64,000 nt of DNA from Prochlorococcus marinus (GCF_001180245.1 NZ_CVSV01000061.1:60188-124187), one strand, 5' to 3'; positions 10,546 to 21,369 are shown, counted from the first letter of the stretch. The notes: generated by a model not told the origin, from the letters alone. Numbers and translations: made by a program.

Positions 10546-11547
10546 ATGCCAATACAAATATTATGGGGTAATGATTTAAACGCTCAAAATACATTTATTC
10601 AAAAATTAATTGATAAGGAAGTATCCAAAGAATGGAAAGAAATAAACGTAACAAATTTAAATGGTGATGATGATGAGCAAGTGAATAAAGCTTTTGATGA
10701 AGTTCTTACGCCTCCTTTTGGAGAGGGATACAGAATAGTTACTTTAAAAAATAATCCAATTTTTACTGCCAAAAATGAGGATCTAAGAACTAAATTTGAA
10801 AAAATTCATGACAATATACCTCAAAATACTTATTTCATTTTACAAAATGCAAAAAAACCAGACTCAAGACTAAAGAGTACTAAATTTTTACAAAAACTTA
10901 TCAAAAATAATTTAGCTAAAGAAAAGTCATTTTCTTTACCAGAAATCTGGGACTATGAAGGACAAAAAAGATTTTTAGAAGATAAAGCAAATGAAATGAA
11001 TATCAAAATTGATAAAAATGCAGCTGAATTAATAATTGATTCAGTTGGTAATGATGGCTTTAAACTAATAAATGAACTAGCCAAAGCAAAAACATACCTT
11101 TCTGCAGTATCAAGTGATTCGAATTCACAACTTTTTCTTAAAAGTATTGATGTAAAAAAAATATTTAGTGATCATCAATCCAATATTTTCAAAATAATTG
11201 ATCTTCTCTTACAAAAAAATATTAATGAAAGCCTCATTGAAATAAATTATTCCTTACAGAAAGGAGAACCTGCTTTAAGACTAAATGCAGGTTTAATTAG
11301 TCAAATAAGAATTCATACCATTATAAAACTAGCAGTTAATTCAGGTAACAATAATGCAGAAAAGATTTGTAATCTTGCAGGCATTTCTAATCCAAAAAGA
11401 ATTTTTTTTATTCGAAGAAAAGTCAAAAATGTATCTCAAGAATATTTAATTAATTTGATGAGTAACTTACTAGATATTGAATCATTACTAAAACAAGGTA
11501 ATAATCCTATAAATGTTTTTACAGAAAAATTAATTAATTTAAGTTAA
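10546..11547 (+). CDS. holA: DNA polymerase III delta subunit
   Basis: Delta is the clamp-opening wrench of the clamp loader and works with DnaX (encoded at 25.05 kb). The 333-residue protein has the diverged AAA+ layout of HolA: N-terminal ILWGNDLNAQNTFIQKLI, the domain II stretch with FSLPEIWDYEGQKRFLEDKA, INELAKAKTYL, and the C-terminal RLNAGLISQIRIHTIIKLA that packs the collar. Sequence conservation in this family is low, so the call rests on overall pattern and on the match to cyanobacterial HolA lengths. lysC follows after 39 bases on the same strand. Confidence 0.88.
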   Translation: MPIQILWGNDLNAQNTFIQKLIDKEVSKEWKEINVTNLNGDDDEQVNKAFDEVLTPPFGEGYRIVTLKNNPIFTAKNEDLRTKFEKIHDNIPQNTYFILQNAKKPDSRLKSTKFLQKLIKNNLAKEKSFSLPEIWDYEGQKRFLEDKANEMNIKIDKNAAELIIDSVGNDGFKLINELAKAKTYLSAVSSDSNSQLFLKSIDVKKIFSDHQSNIFKIIDLLLQKNINESLIEINYSLQKGEPALRLNAGLISQIRIHTIIKLAVNSGNNNAEKICNLAGISNPKRIFFIRRKVKNVSQEYLINLMSNLLDIESLLKQGNNPINVFTEKLINLS

Positions 11548-11586
11548 CCAAATTATAAGTTTAAGAATTTACATTATGATTTAGAT

Positions 11587-13347
11587 ATGGCTTTACTAGT
11601 AAAAAAATTTGGCGGTACTTCTGTAGGTGATATTAAAAAAATTAAAAATATTGCAAGTAGCATTTGTCAAAGTAAAGAAGCAGGAAATGAAATTGTCGTA
11701 GTTGTCTCTGCAATGGGGCAAACTACAGATGATTTAAATTGTTTAGCGGAATCAATTAGTAAAAATCCTAATCGAAGAGAATTGGATATGCTTCTCTCAA
11801 CTGGAGAGCAAGTCACCATAGCTCTTCTCTCAATGGCATTAAACGAATACGGAATATCGGCAATTTCAATGACCGGTAGCCAGGTTGGAATTATTACTGA
11901 ATCAATTCATGGGAAAGCGAGAATTCTTGATATTAAAACAGAAAGGATCCAAAATTATATAAATCAGGGTTTTGTAGTAGTAGTGGCTGGATTTCAAGGA
12001 ACAACATTAAGCCATACGGGTTCAATGGAAATTACAACTTTGGGTAGAGGTGGTTCAGATACTTCCGCAGTAGCTTTATCAACAGCTTTAGGAGCTGAAA
12101 CGTGCGAAATTTATACAGACGTTCCAGGGGTTCTTACTACTGATCCAAGAATTGTTCCTAATGCAAAACTCTTAGATAAAATTAGCTGCGAGGAAATGCT
12201 TGAACTTGCAAGTGTCGGTGCTTCAGTGCTGCATCCAAGAGCAGTAGAAATTGCTCGCAATTATGGAATTAAATTGTGTGTCAAATCAAGCCAAAGTGAC
12301 TCAAGTGGGACTCTCCTAGAAAGTCAAATTCAACCTCTCCCACTAAAAAGAGGGAGCTTAGAATTAACAAAAACAGTCAATAGTCTTGAGGTATTAGAAA
12401 ACCAAGCAGTATTCAGCCTCTCAAATATTCCTGATAGGCCCGGGATTGCTGCACAAATATTTGAAAAACTTTCAGAAGCAAATATTAGTGTAGATTTAAT
12501 AATACAATCGACAAATGATGGCAATAAAAACGATATTACATTTACTGTTAGTGAATTAGAAGTTAAAAAGACTTCAGAACAATGTGAACTTATAACTAGT
12601 CAATTAGGAGGAGAATATAACTTAAAAACAAACATGACTAAATTAAGTATTCAAGGAGCAGGCATTATGGGCAGACCTAGTGTTTCAGCTGATTTATTTG
12701 ATACTTTATCTCAAGCGAATATAAATGTCAGGTTAATAGCTACTAGTGAAATTAAAGTCAGCTGTGTAATTGAAATCAATAATATACCAAAAGCCATTAG
12801 ATTTGTTGCTGAGAAATTTAAGTTATCCGATACACAAATATTTATTAATCCAATCATTAAAAAACAAGATCAACCTGAAGTAAGAGGAATTGCATTAGAT
12901 AAAAACCAAGTTCAAGTAAGTTTTCGAAAACTGCCTGATCGTCCAGGTGTAGCAGCATCGTTATGTTTAGCATTAGCTGAAAATAATTTACTTATCGATA
13001 CTATCGTTCAGTCTGAAAGAATTTCCTCTTTAAAAACTAAGGATATTAGTCTTACAATGAATAAGCAAGATAGAGAAAAAGCTAGCTTAGTTTTTGAGGC
13101 CTTAACAAAAAAATTACCCGGATCATACATTGAAGATGGCCCTGCTATAGCCAAAGTAAGTACTGTAGGAGCGGGAATGGCATTTCAGGTTGGAACTGCT
13201 GGAAAAATATTTAGAGCATTGGCTGACAAAAATATCAATATTGAAATGATTGCCACTAGTGAAATCAGGACTTCATGTATTGTCTTAGAAAAAGATTGTG
13301 ACAAAGCAGTAAATGCGATTCATAATCATTTCGAATTAGAAAAATAA
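11587..13347 (+). CDS. lysC: Aspartate kinase with four ACT repeats
   Basis: Aspartate kinase phosphorylates aspartate, the entry to lysine, threonine and methionine synthesis. The kinase domain fills about residues 1-245, with KFGGTS at 7-12, STGEQVT and TLGRGGSDTSAVAL. The rest (about 260-586) is two consecutive ACT pairs: FSLSNIPDRPGIAAQIFEKL and IQGAGIMGRPSVSADLFDTL, then SFRKLPDRPGVAASLCLALA and VGAGMAFQVGTAGKIFRAL. The doubled regulatory half is common in cyanobacteria and implies feedback control by lysine and/or threonine. asd and dapA of the same pathway are about 7-8 kb downstream on the other strand. It converges with uvrB, 6 bases between stops. Confidence 0.97.
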   Translation: MALLVKKFGGTSVGDIKKIKNIASSICQSKEAGNEIVVVVSAMGQTTDDLNCLAESISKNPNRRELDMLLSTGEQVTIALLSMALNEYGISAISMTGSQVGIITESIHGKARILDIKTERIQNYINQGFVVVVAGFQGTTLSHTGSMEITTLGRGGSDTSAVALSTALGAETCEIYTDVPGVLTTDPRIVPNAKLLDKISCEEMLELASVGASVLHPRAVEIARNYGIKLCVKSSQSDSSGTLLESQIQPLPLKRGSLELTKTVNSLEVLENQAVFSLSNIPDRPGIAAQIFEKLSEANISVDLIIQSTNDGNKNDITFTVSELEVKKTSEQCELITSQLGGEYNLKTNMTKLSIQGAGIMGRPSVSADLFDTLSQANINVRLIATSEIKVSCVIEINNIPKAIRFVAEKFKLSDTQIFINPIIKKQDQPEVRGIALDKNQVQVSFRKLPDRPGVAASLCLALAENNLLIDTIVQSERISSLKTKDISLTMNKQDREKASLVFEALTKKLPGSYIEDGPAIAKVSTVGAGMAFQVGTAGKIFRALADKNINIEMIATSEIRTSCIVLEKDCDKAVNAIHNHFELEK

Positions 13348-13353
13348 GTCCTT

Positions 13354-15396
13354 TTAATTATTTCTTGCTAATTTTTGTCTTAATTTTTTGATTCTATCCC
13401 TCAAATTTGCTGCTTCTTCAAAATTTAAGTCTTTTGCAGCATCTTTCATTTTAATTTCTAACTTTTCTATTAAGTCAGGCAATTCTTCGAGCAAACATTG
13501 ATTATCACTGGAACTAAGAATTGCGTCAGTTTTATTATTAACTATATTTATTAAATCTTTAGATAAACCACCAGCATCTAGCTTTCTGGAAAGTTCTAGA
13601 AAAGATAATATTGAATTTTCTATTTTTTTGCCTGCAGGTTTTGGAGTAATACCATTGTCATGGTTATATTTTTTTTGAATAGTTCTTCTTCTTTCAGTTT
13701 CAGATATTGCTCTTTTCATTGAATCTGTGAAGTTATCTGCATAAAGCAAGGCAACACCTTCAACATGTCTTGCAGCTCTTCCTATTGTTTGAATCAATGA
13801 CCTTTCAGCCCTGAGAAAACCTTCTTTATCAGCATCTAAAATTGCAACTAAAGACACTTCAGGAAGATCTAGTCCCTCTCTTAATAAATTAACTCCTACC
13901 AAAACATCGTATTCGCCCATTCTGAGGTCTTGAATAATTTCAATTCTTTCAATTGAATGGATTTCAGAATGCAAATATCTAACTCTTACTTTGTTTTCAG
14001 ATAAAAAATCAGTTAGATCTTCAGCCATTCTCTTAGTAAGTGTTGTCACTAGCACTCGTTGATTCTTTTCAGCTCTAATTCTTATTTCAGATAAAAGATC
14101 TTCTATTTGGCCCTCACTAGGTCTTACATCAATTACAGGATCTAATACCCCAGTTGGTCTTATAACTTGCTCAATAAATTCACCATCACATTGATCTAAT
14201 TCCCATTGACCCGGAGTTGCACTTATAAATAATGTCTGTTTTGATTTTTCCCAAAACTCTTCACATTTTAAAGGTCTATTATCTGCAGCACTGGGCAATC
14301 TAAAACCATGATCTATTAAAACTTTTTTTCTAGATTGATCACCATTGTACATCGCATGAAGTTGAGGACATGTTACATGACTCTCATCAACTATCAACAA
14401 CCAATCTTTGGGAAAGTAATCTATTAAGCATTCTGGCGGTGAACCTTCCTCCCTGCCTGATAAATGACGAGCATAATTCTCAACTCCATTACAATAACCA
14501 ACCTCTTTGAGCATTTCTAAATCATATTTTGTACGTTGTTCTAGACGTTGAGCCTCTAATAATTTTCCTTCGTATGTAAATTTATCTAGTTGAGTTTTTA
14601 ATTCACTTCTAATTGCACTTATTGCACTCTCAAGTCTTTCTTTTGGGGTAACAAAATGCTTTGCTGGATAAACGCTAACTTGTTCCAAACTTTCAAGTAT
14701 TTCACCTGTAGTAGGGTCAACATATCTAATAGCTTCGACTTCATCACCAAATAATTCAATTCTAATTAATCTATCCTCATAAGCTGGACCGATTTCTAAA
14801 ACATCACCTTTAATTCTGAATCTACCTCTAGTAATTTCAATATCGTTTCTAGTATATTGATTTTCAACGAGAGACCTCAAAGAAGAACGTAGATTTATTG
14901 TTTTTCCCACTTCAAATTTAACTGCAGCTTTTAAATACTCACTCGGTATACCAAGGCCATAAATACAACTTATTGAGGCTACAACAATTACATCTTTTCT
15001 CTCAAATAATGAGCGTGTTGCAGAATGCCTAAGCATATCTATTTCTTCATTGATTGAAGCCGTTTTAGCTATGTAAGTATCACTTACGGGTACATAAGCT
15101 TCTGGTTGATAATAATCGTAGTAAGAAATGAAGTACTCAACAGCATTTTTTGGAAAAAATTCCCTTAGTTCATTACATAGTTGTGCAGCTAACGTTTTAT
15201 TATGGGCTAATACAAGTGCTGGTCTTCCTGTTTGTTGAATTACATTCGCAATAGTAAATGTTTTACCAGTTCCAGTAGCCCCTAAAAGAGTCTGAAACTC
15301 TTTGCCGGTATTGACGCCTTTAACTAATTTTTTTATAGCTTCTGGTTGATCTCCATTTGGTTCGTAAGGAGCTTGAAGCTTATAGTTGTTCATCAA
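13354..15396 (-). CDS. uvrB: UvrABC excinuclease subunit B
   Basis: UvrB verifies DNA lesions in nucleotide excision repair and recruits UvrC. The 680-residue protein shows Walker A GATGTGKT at 39-46, the damage-probing beta-hairpin region [15 protein letters not shown] near 90, helicase motifs ending in [19 protein letters not shown] and QTIGRAARH, and the C-terminal UVR motif [19 protein letters not shown] that binds UvrC. Start ATG at 15396; the following Met is also possible. It lies 26 bases downstream of the DUF561 gene on the same strand, so they may be co-transcribed. Confidence 0.98.
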   Translation of the reverse strand: MMNNYKLQAPYEPNGDQPEAIKKLVKGVNTGKEFQTLLGATGTGKTFTIANVIQQTGRPALVLAHNKTLAAQLCNELREFFPKNAVEYFISYYDYYQPEAYVPVSDTYIAKTASINEEIDMLRHSATRSLFERKDVIVVASISCIYGLGIPSEYLKAAVKFEVGKTINLRSSLRSLVENQYTRNDIEITRGRFRIKGDVLEIGPAYEDRLIRIELFGDEVEAIRYVDPTTGEILESLEQVSVYPAKHFVTPKERLESAISAIRSELKTQLDKFTYEGKLLEAQRLEQRTKYDLEMLKEVGYCNGVENYARHLSGREEGSPPECLIDYFPKDWLLIVDESHVTCPQLHAMYNGDQSRKKVLIDHGFRLPSAADNRPLKCEEFWEKSKQTLFISATPGQWELDQCDGEFIEQVIRPTGVLDPVIDVRPSEGQIEDLLSEIRIRAEKNQRVLVTTLTKRMAEDLTDFLSENKVRVRYLHSEIHSIERIEIIQDLRMGEYDVLVGVNLLREGLDLPEVSLVAILDADKEGFLRAERSLIQTIGRAARHVEGVALLYADNFTDSMKRAISETERRRTIQKKYNHDNGITPKPAGKKIENSILSFLELSRKLDAGGLSKDLINIVNNKTDAILSSSDNQCLLEELPDLIEKLEIKMKDAAKDLNFEEAANLRDRIKKLRQKLARNN

Positions 15397-15422
15397 CCTA
15401 GTAGCAAAAGGGTAATGCTATA

Positions 15423-16199
15423 CTAAGAAATTTTTTCTCCAATCATTGAATTTTTCAAAGATTCTTTTAAGCCCCTAACAACCGCAATCATCGATATTAA
15501 ATCATCTAATTTATTAACTACAGATCCAACGCCAACTGCTGAGGCTCCAGAGGATATTGCTAGTGGACAAGTTACTTGACTTAATCCAGAGGCACTCATG
15601 ATTGGTGTATTCAGAGATTGTTTCTTAAATTCTTGATGAATAGCATAGGTAGCGGCAAGAGTTGGTACTGATTTTTCAAAAAAGCCTTGAATTCCTGAAG
15701 AGTAAGGATTAGAACTGGTACCACCTTCTGTTTGAATAATGTCAACACCTTCTTCTACTAGCTTTATAGCAAGATCAACTTGTTTATCAATAGGCATAGT
15801 GTGAGGAACAGTTACTGATAAAGGAACATTAGGCAATAAATCCCTCGTCTCTTTTGTAATGTTTAAAACTTTTTTATCTGAAAAATTCATGCCTTTTTCA
15901 TAAAAAGTATCGTAATTTCCTATTTCAATTAATGACGCTCCTGCTTTTACAGAATCTTGAAAAGATTGAGGTACTACTGAACTAACACAAACGGGTAGTG
16001 TTGAATTCTTGAGTGCTAAATCAACTAGTTCAGGTTTGCAAGCAATATCGACAAGATCTGCTCCTCCTAATGAAGCAGCCTCAACAATTATTTTCACAGA
16101 TTGAACATCAAAATTATTCAATCCTGAAATAACTTTGAGTAAGGATTTGCTTCTTAACTCTTCTTTAAATTTTTGTGGCAAAAGATTAATCAGACTCAT
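15423..16199 (-). CDS. DUF561 (Ycf23-type) protein, putative TIM-barrel
   Basis: The 258-residue protein resembles the DUF561/Ycf23 family of cyanobacteria and algal plastids, which looks like a TIM barrel but has no established enzyme activity. Alternating strand-helix units are visible: VKIIVEAASLGGADLVDIA, LPVCVSSVVPQSFQDSV, GASLIEIGNYDTFYEKG, VDIIQTEGGTSSN, and a late phosphate-loop-like SGLSQVTCPLAISSGASAVG resembling ThiG or other phosphate-binding barrels. It is upstream of uvrB and divergent from tilS across 85 bases. Family assignment is good and function unknown. Confidence 0.85.
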   Translation of the reverse strand: MSLINLLPQKFKEELRSKSLLKVISGLNNFDVQSVKIIVEAASLGGADLVDIACKPELVDLALKNSTLPVCVSSVVPQSFQDSVKAGASLIEIGNYDTFYEKGMNFSDKKVLNITKETRDLLPNVPLSVTVPHTMPIDKQVDLAIKLVEEGVDIIQTEGGTSSNPYSSGIQGFFEKSVPTLAATYAIHQEFKKQSLNTPIMSASGLSQVTCPLAISSGASAVGVGSVVNKLDDLISMIAVVRGLKESLKNSMIGEKIS

Positions 16200-16284
16200 T
16201 TACTTAATGAATTTATTACCCGATTGTGACATTGTTTTAGTAAAACAGTGCATTTTTTAAAAAATATTATCTGAGCAACACAAA

Positions 16285-17295
16285 ATGACTGATAAAAAAT
16301 TAACTCAGAAAAATTGGTCATCATGGCATCATCAGCTTCATAAAGAGATTCTTACCAAAAAAATATTAATTCCCCAAGGATCCAATATTTTAATAAGTGT
16401 TTCCGGGGGTCAAGACTCAATGACCTTATTAACCCTAATTAATGACCTAAAAAAACTACATAATTGGTCTATTAGTGTTTGGCATGGTGATCATCAGTGG
16501 CACGAAAAATCATCACTATATGCTCTTGAATTAAAAGATTATTGCGAAGATAAAAATATTTCATTCTCTTTTGATCAAGCAAATAAAGAAAGTATTTCTT
16601 CAGAAGAAAAAGCACGAGAATGGAGATATAAAAAATTATGTGAAAGAGCCAAAACTATATTAAATACAAACCAGCAAAAACATAATATTTATTTGTTAAC
16701 TGGTCACACGAGTAGTGATAATGCAGAAACATTTATCCTCAATTTATCTAGAGGAAGCAATTTTGCAGGTCTGAGTAATATTGAGAGTAAAAGATTAATA
16801 GAAAATCAAATTTTTTTAATAAGACCAATATTAATTTTCAGTAGGGAAGATACAAAACAATTTTGCAATGATATGAAGATCCCAGTCTGGGAAGATCCTA
16901 CAAATTCAGATCTTAAATTAAAAAGAAATTTAGTAAGAAAAAAAATTATTCCTACCTTAGAAGTCATCTATCCTGGTTGTTCTGAAAGGATAAATAATTT
17001 TTCCCAAAAAATGAGCAAATATAATAATGAACGTAATGATCTTGGTGAACTAGCATATTTATATTGTAAAGATGTAAAAGGTATAGATAGGAATCTACTA
17101 AATAGTATGGGTATTGAAGCGAGGTGCACAATCTTAAATAGATTTTTAAAGGAAATATCTACAAAGCAATGTAGTTCTAAAAATCTGACAAAATTAGCAA
17201 CTTCAATTTATGAAAAAAATAAAGGTCAAATTAATCTGCAAGAGTTTTTAAAAATTGTTTGGGATAAAAACTATATAAATTTTGAAAAAAATTAA
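16285..17295 (+). CDS. tilS: tRNA(Ile)-lysidine synthase
   Basis: TilS attaches lysine to C34 of tRNA-Ile(CAU), changing both codon reading (AUA) and charging. The 336-residue protein has the PP-loop ISVSGGQDS at 37-45, the WHGDHQW strand, SSEEKAREWRYKKL, LTGHTSSDNAETFILNLSRGS and WEDPTNSDLKLKRNLVRKKIIP, all typical of the N-terminal N-type ATP pyrophosphatase domain. The C-terminal part is short, as in other cyanobacterial forms that lack full C-terminal domains. The stop overlaps the stop of the convergent rnj gene by 4 bases. Confidence 0.96.
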   Translation: MTDKKLTQKNWSSWHHQLHKEILTKKILIPQGSNILISVSGGQDSMTLLTLINDLKKLHNWSISVWHGDHQWHEKSSLYALELKDYCEDKNISFSFDQANKESISSEEKAREWRYKKLCERAKTILNTNQQKHNIYLLTGHTSSDNAETFILNLSRGSNFAGLSNIESKRLIENQIFLIRPILIFSREDTKQFCNDMKIPVWEDPTNSDLKLKRNLVRKKIIPTLEVIYPGCSERINNFSQKMSKYNNERNDLGELAYLYCKDVKGIDRNLLNSMGIEARCTILNRFLKEISTKQCSSKNLTKLATSIYEKNKGQINLQEFLKIVWDKNYINFEKN

Positions 17296-19274
17296 GATGT
17301 TACAGCAGATCTTCTTCTTCTCGTTCTACCTTCAAATGAATCTTCTGTAGCATTCTCAGCTGATGGATTCTGTGAAACTTTTGGACTTTTTTGGGTATTT
17401 TGTGGGTTATTTGAGTTATTAGGATGATTATTGTTTGATTTCTTATGGAAATTATTATTTCTATTTCTATTGGAGAAATTTTGCTCTTCGGTAATCTTTG
17501 GAATATAAGCACGAGTTCCACTTGGAGCAGGTTGAACTAAACACAAAATAAGTGGTTCAACTTGTAATTCTCTTCTCATTCTTCTCGATAAACCATTTTC
17601 AATTTCTCTTTGTACACCAATCCAATCTACCTCAAAATTATTCGGCCCAGTTTGTCTGGATAATTGTTTCCATCTATTTTCTAAGACCCAGCTTATTTCT
17701 CGTTCTGTCCACATAGACATTTTTCTTGGCTCTGCAGTAGTAACAACTCCTCTTAAATTAACTCTGGGAGGCGCAACCATCTTCCCATCTGTACTAATAG
17801 GAGCTAAAACAGTTACTACACCATCCCCAGCTAATTGCTGCCTTTCCTTTAATACTCGAGCATCTACTATCCCGTTTCGTGAGTTATCAAGCAGTTCAAC
17901 ACCAGCTTTTACAGGATCACCCTTTTGAATAGAATTAGGTGTTAACTCAACTACATCTCCATTTTCAATAATTAAAATATTGTCCTTTGGAACCCCCATA
18001 GTTTGTGCACTCTTGCCATGACAAACAAGCATTCTATGTTCTCCATGAACAGGCACAAAAAACTTAGGTTTTGTGAGTGCCAACATTAACTTTTGATCTT
18101 CTTGAAAACCATGACCAGAAACATGAATATTCTCACCCTTTCCATAAACAACTTTTGCTCCGAGTTTCATTAATCTATCTATTGTATTAACAACAGAAAT
18201 AGTATTACCAGGAATTGGGCTGGCTGAAAATATTACAGTATCAGTAGTCTTAAGACGAACATGCTGGTGTTCACCACGAGAGATTCTGCTTAAGGCTGCT
18301 AAGGGTTCTCCTTGACTTCCAGTCATTAATAATAGGGTCTCCCTATCTGGCAAATCTCTAATTTGCTTAATTGGAACAAACAAATCATCTGGGCATTTCA
18401 TATAACCAATATCTCTCGCCTTAGCAATAACATTTATCATCGATCTACCTAACAAACCAACCTTTCTTCCATGTTTCATGGCCAATTCTAAGATCATTGT
18501 CACTCTGTGAACAGAACTAGCAAAAGTGGTAAGGATAACTCGTTCTTTTGCCTCTGCAATATGTTTTTCTAAAGAGGGATAGATAGTCTTCTCAGAAGGA
18601 CAAAAACCTGGAACTTCAGCATTAGTCGAATCACTGAACATGCATAAAACACCCTTTTCTCCATAATGCACCATTCTTTCAATATCAAATTGCTCTCCAT
18701 CTACTGGCATATGATCAAACTTAAAATCTCCCGTAAAAATAATTGTGCCAACAGGTGTTGAAACTGCTAAAGAAAAGCTATCGCAAATAGAATGGGTATT
18801 TCGAATAAATTCAACAGAAAAATGTTGTCCTACTTTTACAACATCTCTTGGATTTACAGTCTGTATAGTTGTTCTATCAGATACCCCTGCTTCCTCCATT
18901 TTTCCTCTAAGCATTGACATTGCCAGTCTTGGGCCATAAATAATTGGAATATTAAAATGCTTTAGATGATGAGAAATACCTCCAATATGATCTTCATGCC
19001 CGTGAGTGACAATCATTCCCTTTATTCTTCTTTGATTTTCTTTTAAAAAAGTTGTATCAGGCATAACAACGTTTACGCCATGCATACCATCAGATGGGAA
19101 AGCTAGGCCGGCATCAACAAGCATTAATTCATCACCATATTCAAAAACGCAGGTGTTTTTTCCTATTTCATGTAGTCCACCAAGAGGTATTACTCGTAGA
19201 GCGGGCGTATTACTTTTAGATCTAGACGAATCATGAGTAGATCTATTTAAAGATGAATTTGTACTGGATTGCAT
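17292..19274 (-). CDS. rnj: Ribonuclease J
   Basis: RNase J is a metallo-beta-lactamase/beta-CASP nuclease with 5'-3' exo- and endonuclease activity in RNA decay and maturation. The 660-residue protein has LGGLHEIGKN at 31-40, the zinc motif HGHEDH at 91-96, FTGDFKFDH, LLMTGSQGEP and VSGHGFQED, then the C-terminal dimerisation domain. An added low-complexity tail of about 65 residues, rich in Asn, Ser and Pro and ending in an Arg-rich RTRRRR patch, could bind RNA or partners. About 25 Ser/Asn-rich residues also precede the core. It follows asd-dapA on the minus strand, 80 bases after dapA and a small hairpin. Confidence 0.96.
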   Translation of the reverse strand: MQSSTNSSLNRSTHDSSRSKSNTPALRVIPLGGLHEIGKNTCVFEYGDELMLVDAGLAFPSDGMHGVNVVMPDTTFLKENQRRIKGMIVTHGHEDHIGGISHHLKHFNIPIIYGPRLAMSMLRGKMEEAGVSDRTTIQTVNPRDVVKVGQHFSVEFIRNTHSICDSFSLAVSTPVGTIIFTGDFKFDHMPVDGEQFDIERMVHYGEKGVLCMFSDSTNAEVPGFCPSEKTIYPSLEKHIAEAKERVILTTFASSVHRVTMILELAMKHGRKVGLLGRSMINVIAKARDIGYMKCPDDLFVPIKQIRDLPDRETLLLMTGSQGEPLAALSRISRGEHQHVRLKTTDTVIFSASPIPGNTISVVNTIDRLMKLGAKVVYGKGENIHVSGHGFQEDQKLMLALTKPKFFVPVHGEHRMLVCHGKSAQTMGVPKDNILIIENGDVVELTPNSIQKGDPVKAGVELLDNSRNGIVDARVLKERQQLAGDGVVTVLAPISTDGKMVAPPRVNLRGVVTTAEPRKMSMWTEREISWVLENRWKQLSRQTGPNNFEVDWIGVQREIENGLSRRMRRELQVEPLILCLVQPAPSGTRAYIPKITEEQNFSNRNRNNNFHKKSNNNHPNNSNNPQNTQKSPKVSQNPSAENATEDSFEGRTRRRRSAVTS

Positions 19275-19346
19275 AATTTTGAAATTTATGAGGGCCTGCT
19301 TGTAATCAAATAAGGTTTATTTAAATTTAATTATCAAGTTAAATAT

Positions 19347-19365
19347 AATCCCTATTATAGGGATT
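19347..19365 (-). terminator. Short perfect hairpin spanning the dapA stop codon
   Basis: On the minus strand AATCCCTA, a 3-base loop TAA and TAGGGATT form an 8-bp perfect stem. The loop is the dapA stop codon and the next triplet is a second stop (TAG). The downstream tract is only moderately U-rich, so it may be a weak terminator or a 3'-end stabiliser between dapA and rnj. Confidence 0.5.
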
Positions 19366-20257
19366 TCAGGATAAAAGATAGTTGCTTTTTCATGTCATTA
19401 GTTAAAGGTGACAAAGGACTTCTAGGATTACCTACATCCCATCCCGAAAGCTCCAAAGCAGCCTTAATTGGGATTGGATTAGTAGTCATAAAGAGTGCTT
19501 TAAAAAGAGGCTGAAGTTTTTCATGAATAGCAAGCGCATTGGAAACCTCTCCACTTTGAAAGGAATTAATCATCTCTTTCAATTGCAAACCAACCAAATG
19601 ACTTGCAACGCTTACTACTCCTACAGCACCTACAGATAACATTGGAAGCAACAATGAATCGTCGCCACTATATACAGAGAGTTCAGAGCCACAAATAGCT
19701 CTTAATTCTGTTACTTCCTCTATTCTACCGCTTGCAGCTTTAATACTGAGAATATTTGAGAAATCCATAAGTTTCTTCACAGTATCAGGTAATAAATTGC
19801 ATCCTGTCCTTCCAGGAATGTTATAGAGCATAAGAGGCAAATCCTTTGCAGAATTAGCAATAGAACTGAAATGTTTATAAAGACCTTCTTGGGGTGGCTT
19901 GTTGTAATAAGGAACAACAACCAAAGCACCATCAGCACCAGAGTCATAGGCTTTTTTTGTTGCTTCCACAGCCTCGCTTGTACAGTTACTACCAGTGCCA
20001 ACTATTACTTTACAGGTTGCATCCAAAGATCCTTTTACCGCAATAAATAAATCATGCTGTTCCGCCCATGAAAGCGTAGGAGATTCTCCAGTAGTACCAC
20101 ATAGCACAATTCCATCGGAACCGTTCTCAAAAAGATAATTTGATAGTTTGATAGCTAGTTCATAATCTACATCTCCATTTTCAGTGAATGGAGTAACCAT
20201 TGCAGTCAATATTCTTCCAAATAGTGGATTATTACACTCAGTTTTGTCTGTAATCAT
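19355..20257 (-). CDS. dapA: 4-hydroxy-tetrahydrodipicolinate synthase
   Basis: DapA condenses pyruvate with aspartate semialdehyde, the first step specific to lysine and diaminopimelate (cell wall) synthesis. The 300-residue TIM barrel has GTTGES at 54-59, Tyr145 in [10 protein letters not shown], and the Schiff-base Lys173 in ILSIKAASG. The usual [12 protein letters not shown] active-site lid is at 113-125. The ATG overlaps the asd stop by 4 bases (ATGA), suggesting translational coupling with the enzyme that supplies its substrate. A hairpin with the stop codon in its loop follows. Confidence 0.97.
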   Translation of the reverse strand: MITDKTECNNPLFGRILTAMVTPFTENGDVDYELAIKLSNYLFENGSDGIVLCGTTGESPTLSWAEQHDLFIAVKGSLDATCKVIVGTGSNCTSEAVEATKKAYDSGADGALVVVPYYNKPPQEGLYKHFSSIANSAKDLPLMLYNIPGRTGCNLLPDTVKKLMDFSNILSIKAASGRIEEVTELRAICGSELSVYSGDDSLLLPMLSVGAVGVVSVASHLVGLQLKEMINSFQSGEVSNALAIHEKLQPLFKALFMTTNPIPIKAALELSGWDVGNPRSPLSPLTNDMKKQLSFILKSL

Positions 20258-21285
20258 TTTTTTGGAATTAATAACTCAGCTATTTGAACAGCATTAAGAG
20301 CTGCTCCTTTTCTTATTTGATCTCCACATAACCATAATTCTAATCCATTAGGCTGACTTATATCAGTTCTTAGCCTGCCAACAGCAACATTATCCCTTCC
20401 CATAACGTCATTTGGCATAGGAAATCTATTATTTTTGTAATCATCAATAATTTCAATTCCAGGAGATTTTTTTAATTCTTCAAGAGCAGCTTTAGGCTCA
20501 ACTACACCAGCAAATTCAATATTGATCGATTCAGAATGTGCTCTCAGTACTGGGACTCGAACACATGTAGCAGAGAGTCTTAAATCAGCAATATTTAATA
20601 TTTTCCTAGTCTCATTAACCATTTTCATCTCTTCTTCGCAGTAATTATTTGAAAGCATGGGTGAATTATGCAAAAACAAATTAAAAGCTAGTGAGTACGG
20701 CAAAACTTCACTTTTTTGAGGATTACCCCCAAGATATTTTTCAGTTAAAAGTTTAAGTTCCTCCATCGCTAATTGGCCTGCACCACTTACGGATTGATAC
20801 GTTGAGACAACAACTCTTTGAATAGTCGAAAGTTTATTTAACGGAGCTAAAACTAATGTCAGCAAAATGGTAGTGCAGTTTGGATTCGCTATTACCCCAT
20901 CATGATTGAGTGCTTCACTTGCATTAACTTCAGGAACTATAAGAGGTACATTATTATCTAATCTGAAAGCACTTGAATTATCTATCAATAAAGCATTTTG
21001 TTCCATAATGGTAGATAACCATTTTTTTGAAATACTTCCACCGGCTGAAGCTAAAACTAAATCAACATTCAGAAATTCTTCCTTAGTTGTTTTTTTTGTA
21101 ACTAATTCTTCACCTTTCCAAATAATTTTTTTTCCTTCTGAACGCTCTGATGAAAGCAAGACCAATTCTGATATTGGGAAATCACGTTGTTCAAGAATTT
21201 TGAGTAATTCAGATCCCACAGCACCTGAAGATCCTAAAACAGCAACTTTTATTGGCCTATTAGGCAAAAACGGAGATTGTCTCAC
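20254..21285 (-). CDS. asd: Aspartate-semialdehyde dehydrogenase
   Basis: Asd reduces aspartyl phosphate to aspartate semialdehyde with NADPH, feeding lysine, threonine and methionine. The 343-residue protein has the nucleotide loop [14 protein letters not shown] at 18-31, active-site Cys137 in IANPNCTTI, and the downstream [16 protein letters not shown] with the catalytic-type His. It heads asd-dapA-rnj on the minus strand and is divergent from tig. The 122-base region between the two contains a 13-base palindrome. Confidence 0.97.
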   Translation of the reverse strand: MRQSPFLPNRPIKVAVLGSSGAVGSELLKILEQRDFPISELVLLSSERSEGKKIIWKGEELVTKKTTKEEFLNVDLVLASAGGSISKKWLSTIMEQNALLIDNSSAFRLDNNVPLIVPEVNASEALNHDGVIANPNCTTILLTLVLAPLNKLSTIQRVVVSTYQSVSGAGQLAMEELKLLTEKYLGGNPQKSEVLPYSLAFNLFLHNSPMLSNNYCEEEMKMVNETRKILNIADLRLSATCVRVPVLRAHSESINIEFAGVVEPKAALEELKKSPGIEIIDDYKNNRFPMPNDVMGRDNVAVGRLRTDISQPNGLELWLCGDQIRKGAALNAVQIAELLIPKK

Positions 21286-21356
21286 ACTATAAAATGATTT
21301 TTATGAATAGAATGACTATTTTTTTTACTTTATCAAAAAAATAACTTTCAAGGAAA

Positions 21357-21369
21357 TCACATAATGTGA
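21357..21369. promoter_or_regulatory. 13-base palindrome between asd and tig
   Basis: TCACAT-A-ATGTGA is a perfect inverted repeat with a single central base, 38 bases upstream of tig and 71 upstream of asd. It could be an operator for one or both divergent genes. No regulator can be assigned, and short palindromes occur by chance. Confidence 0.35.
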
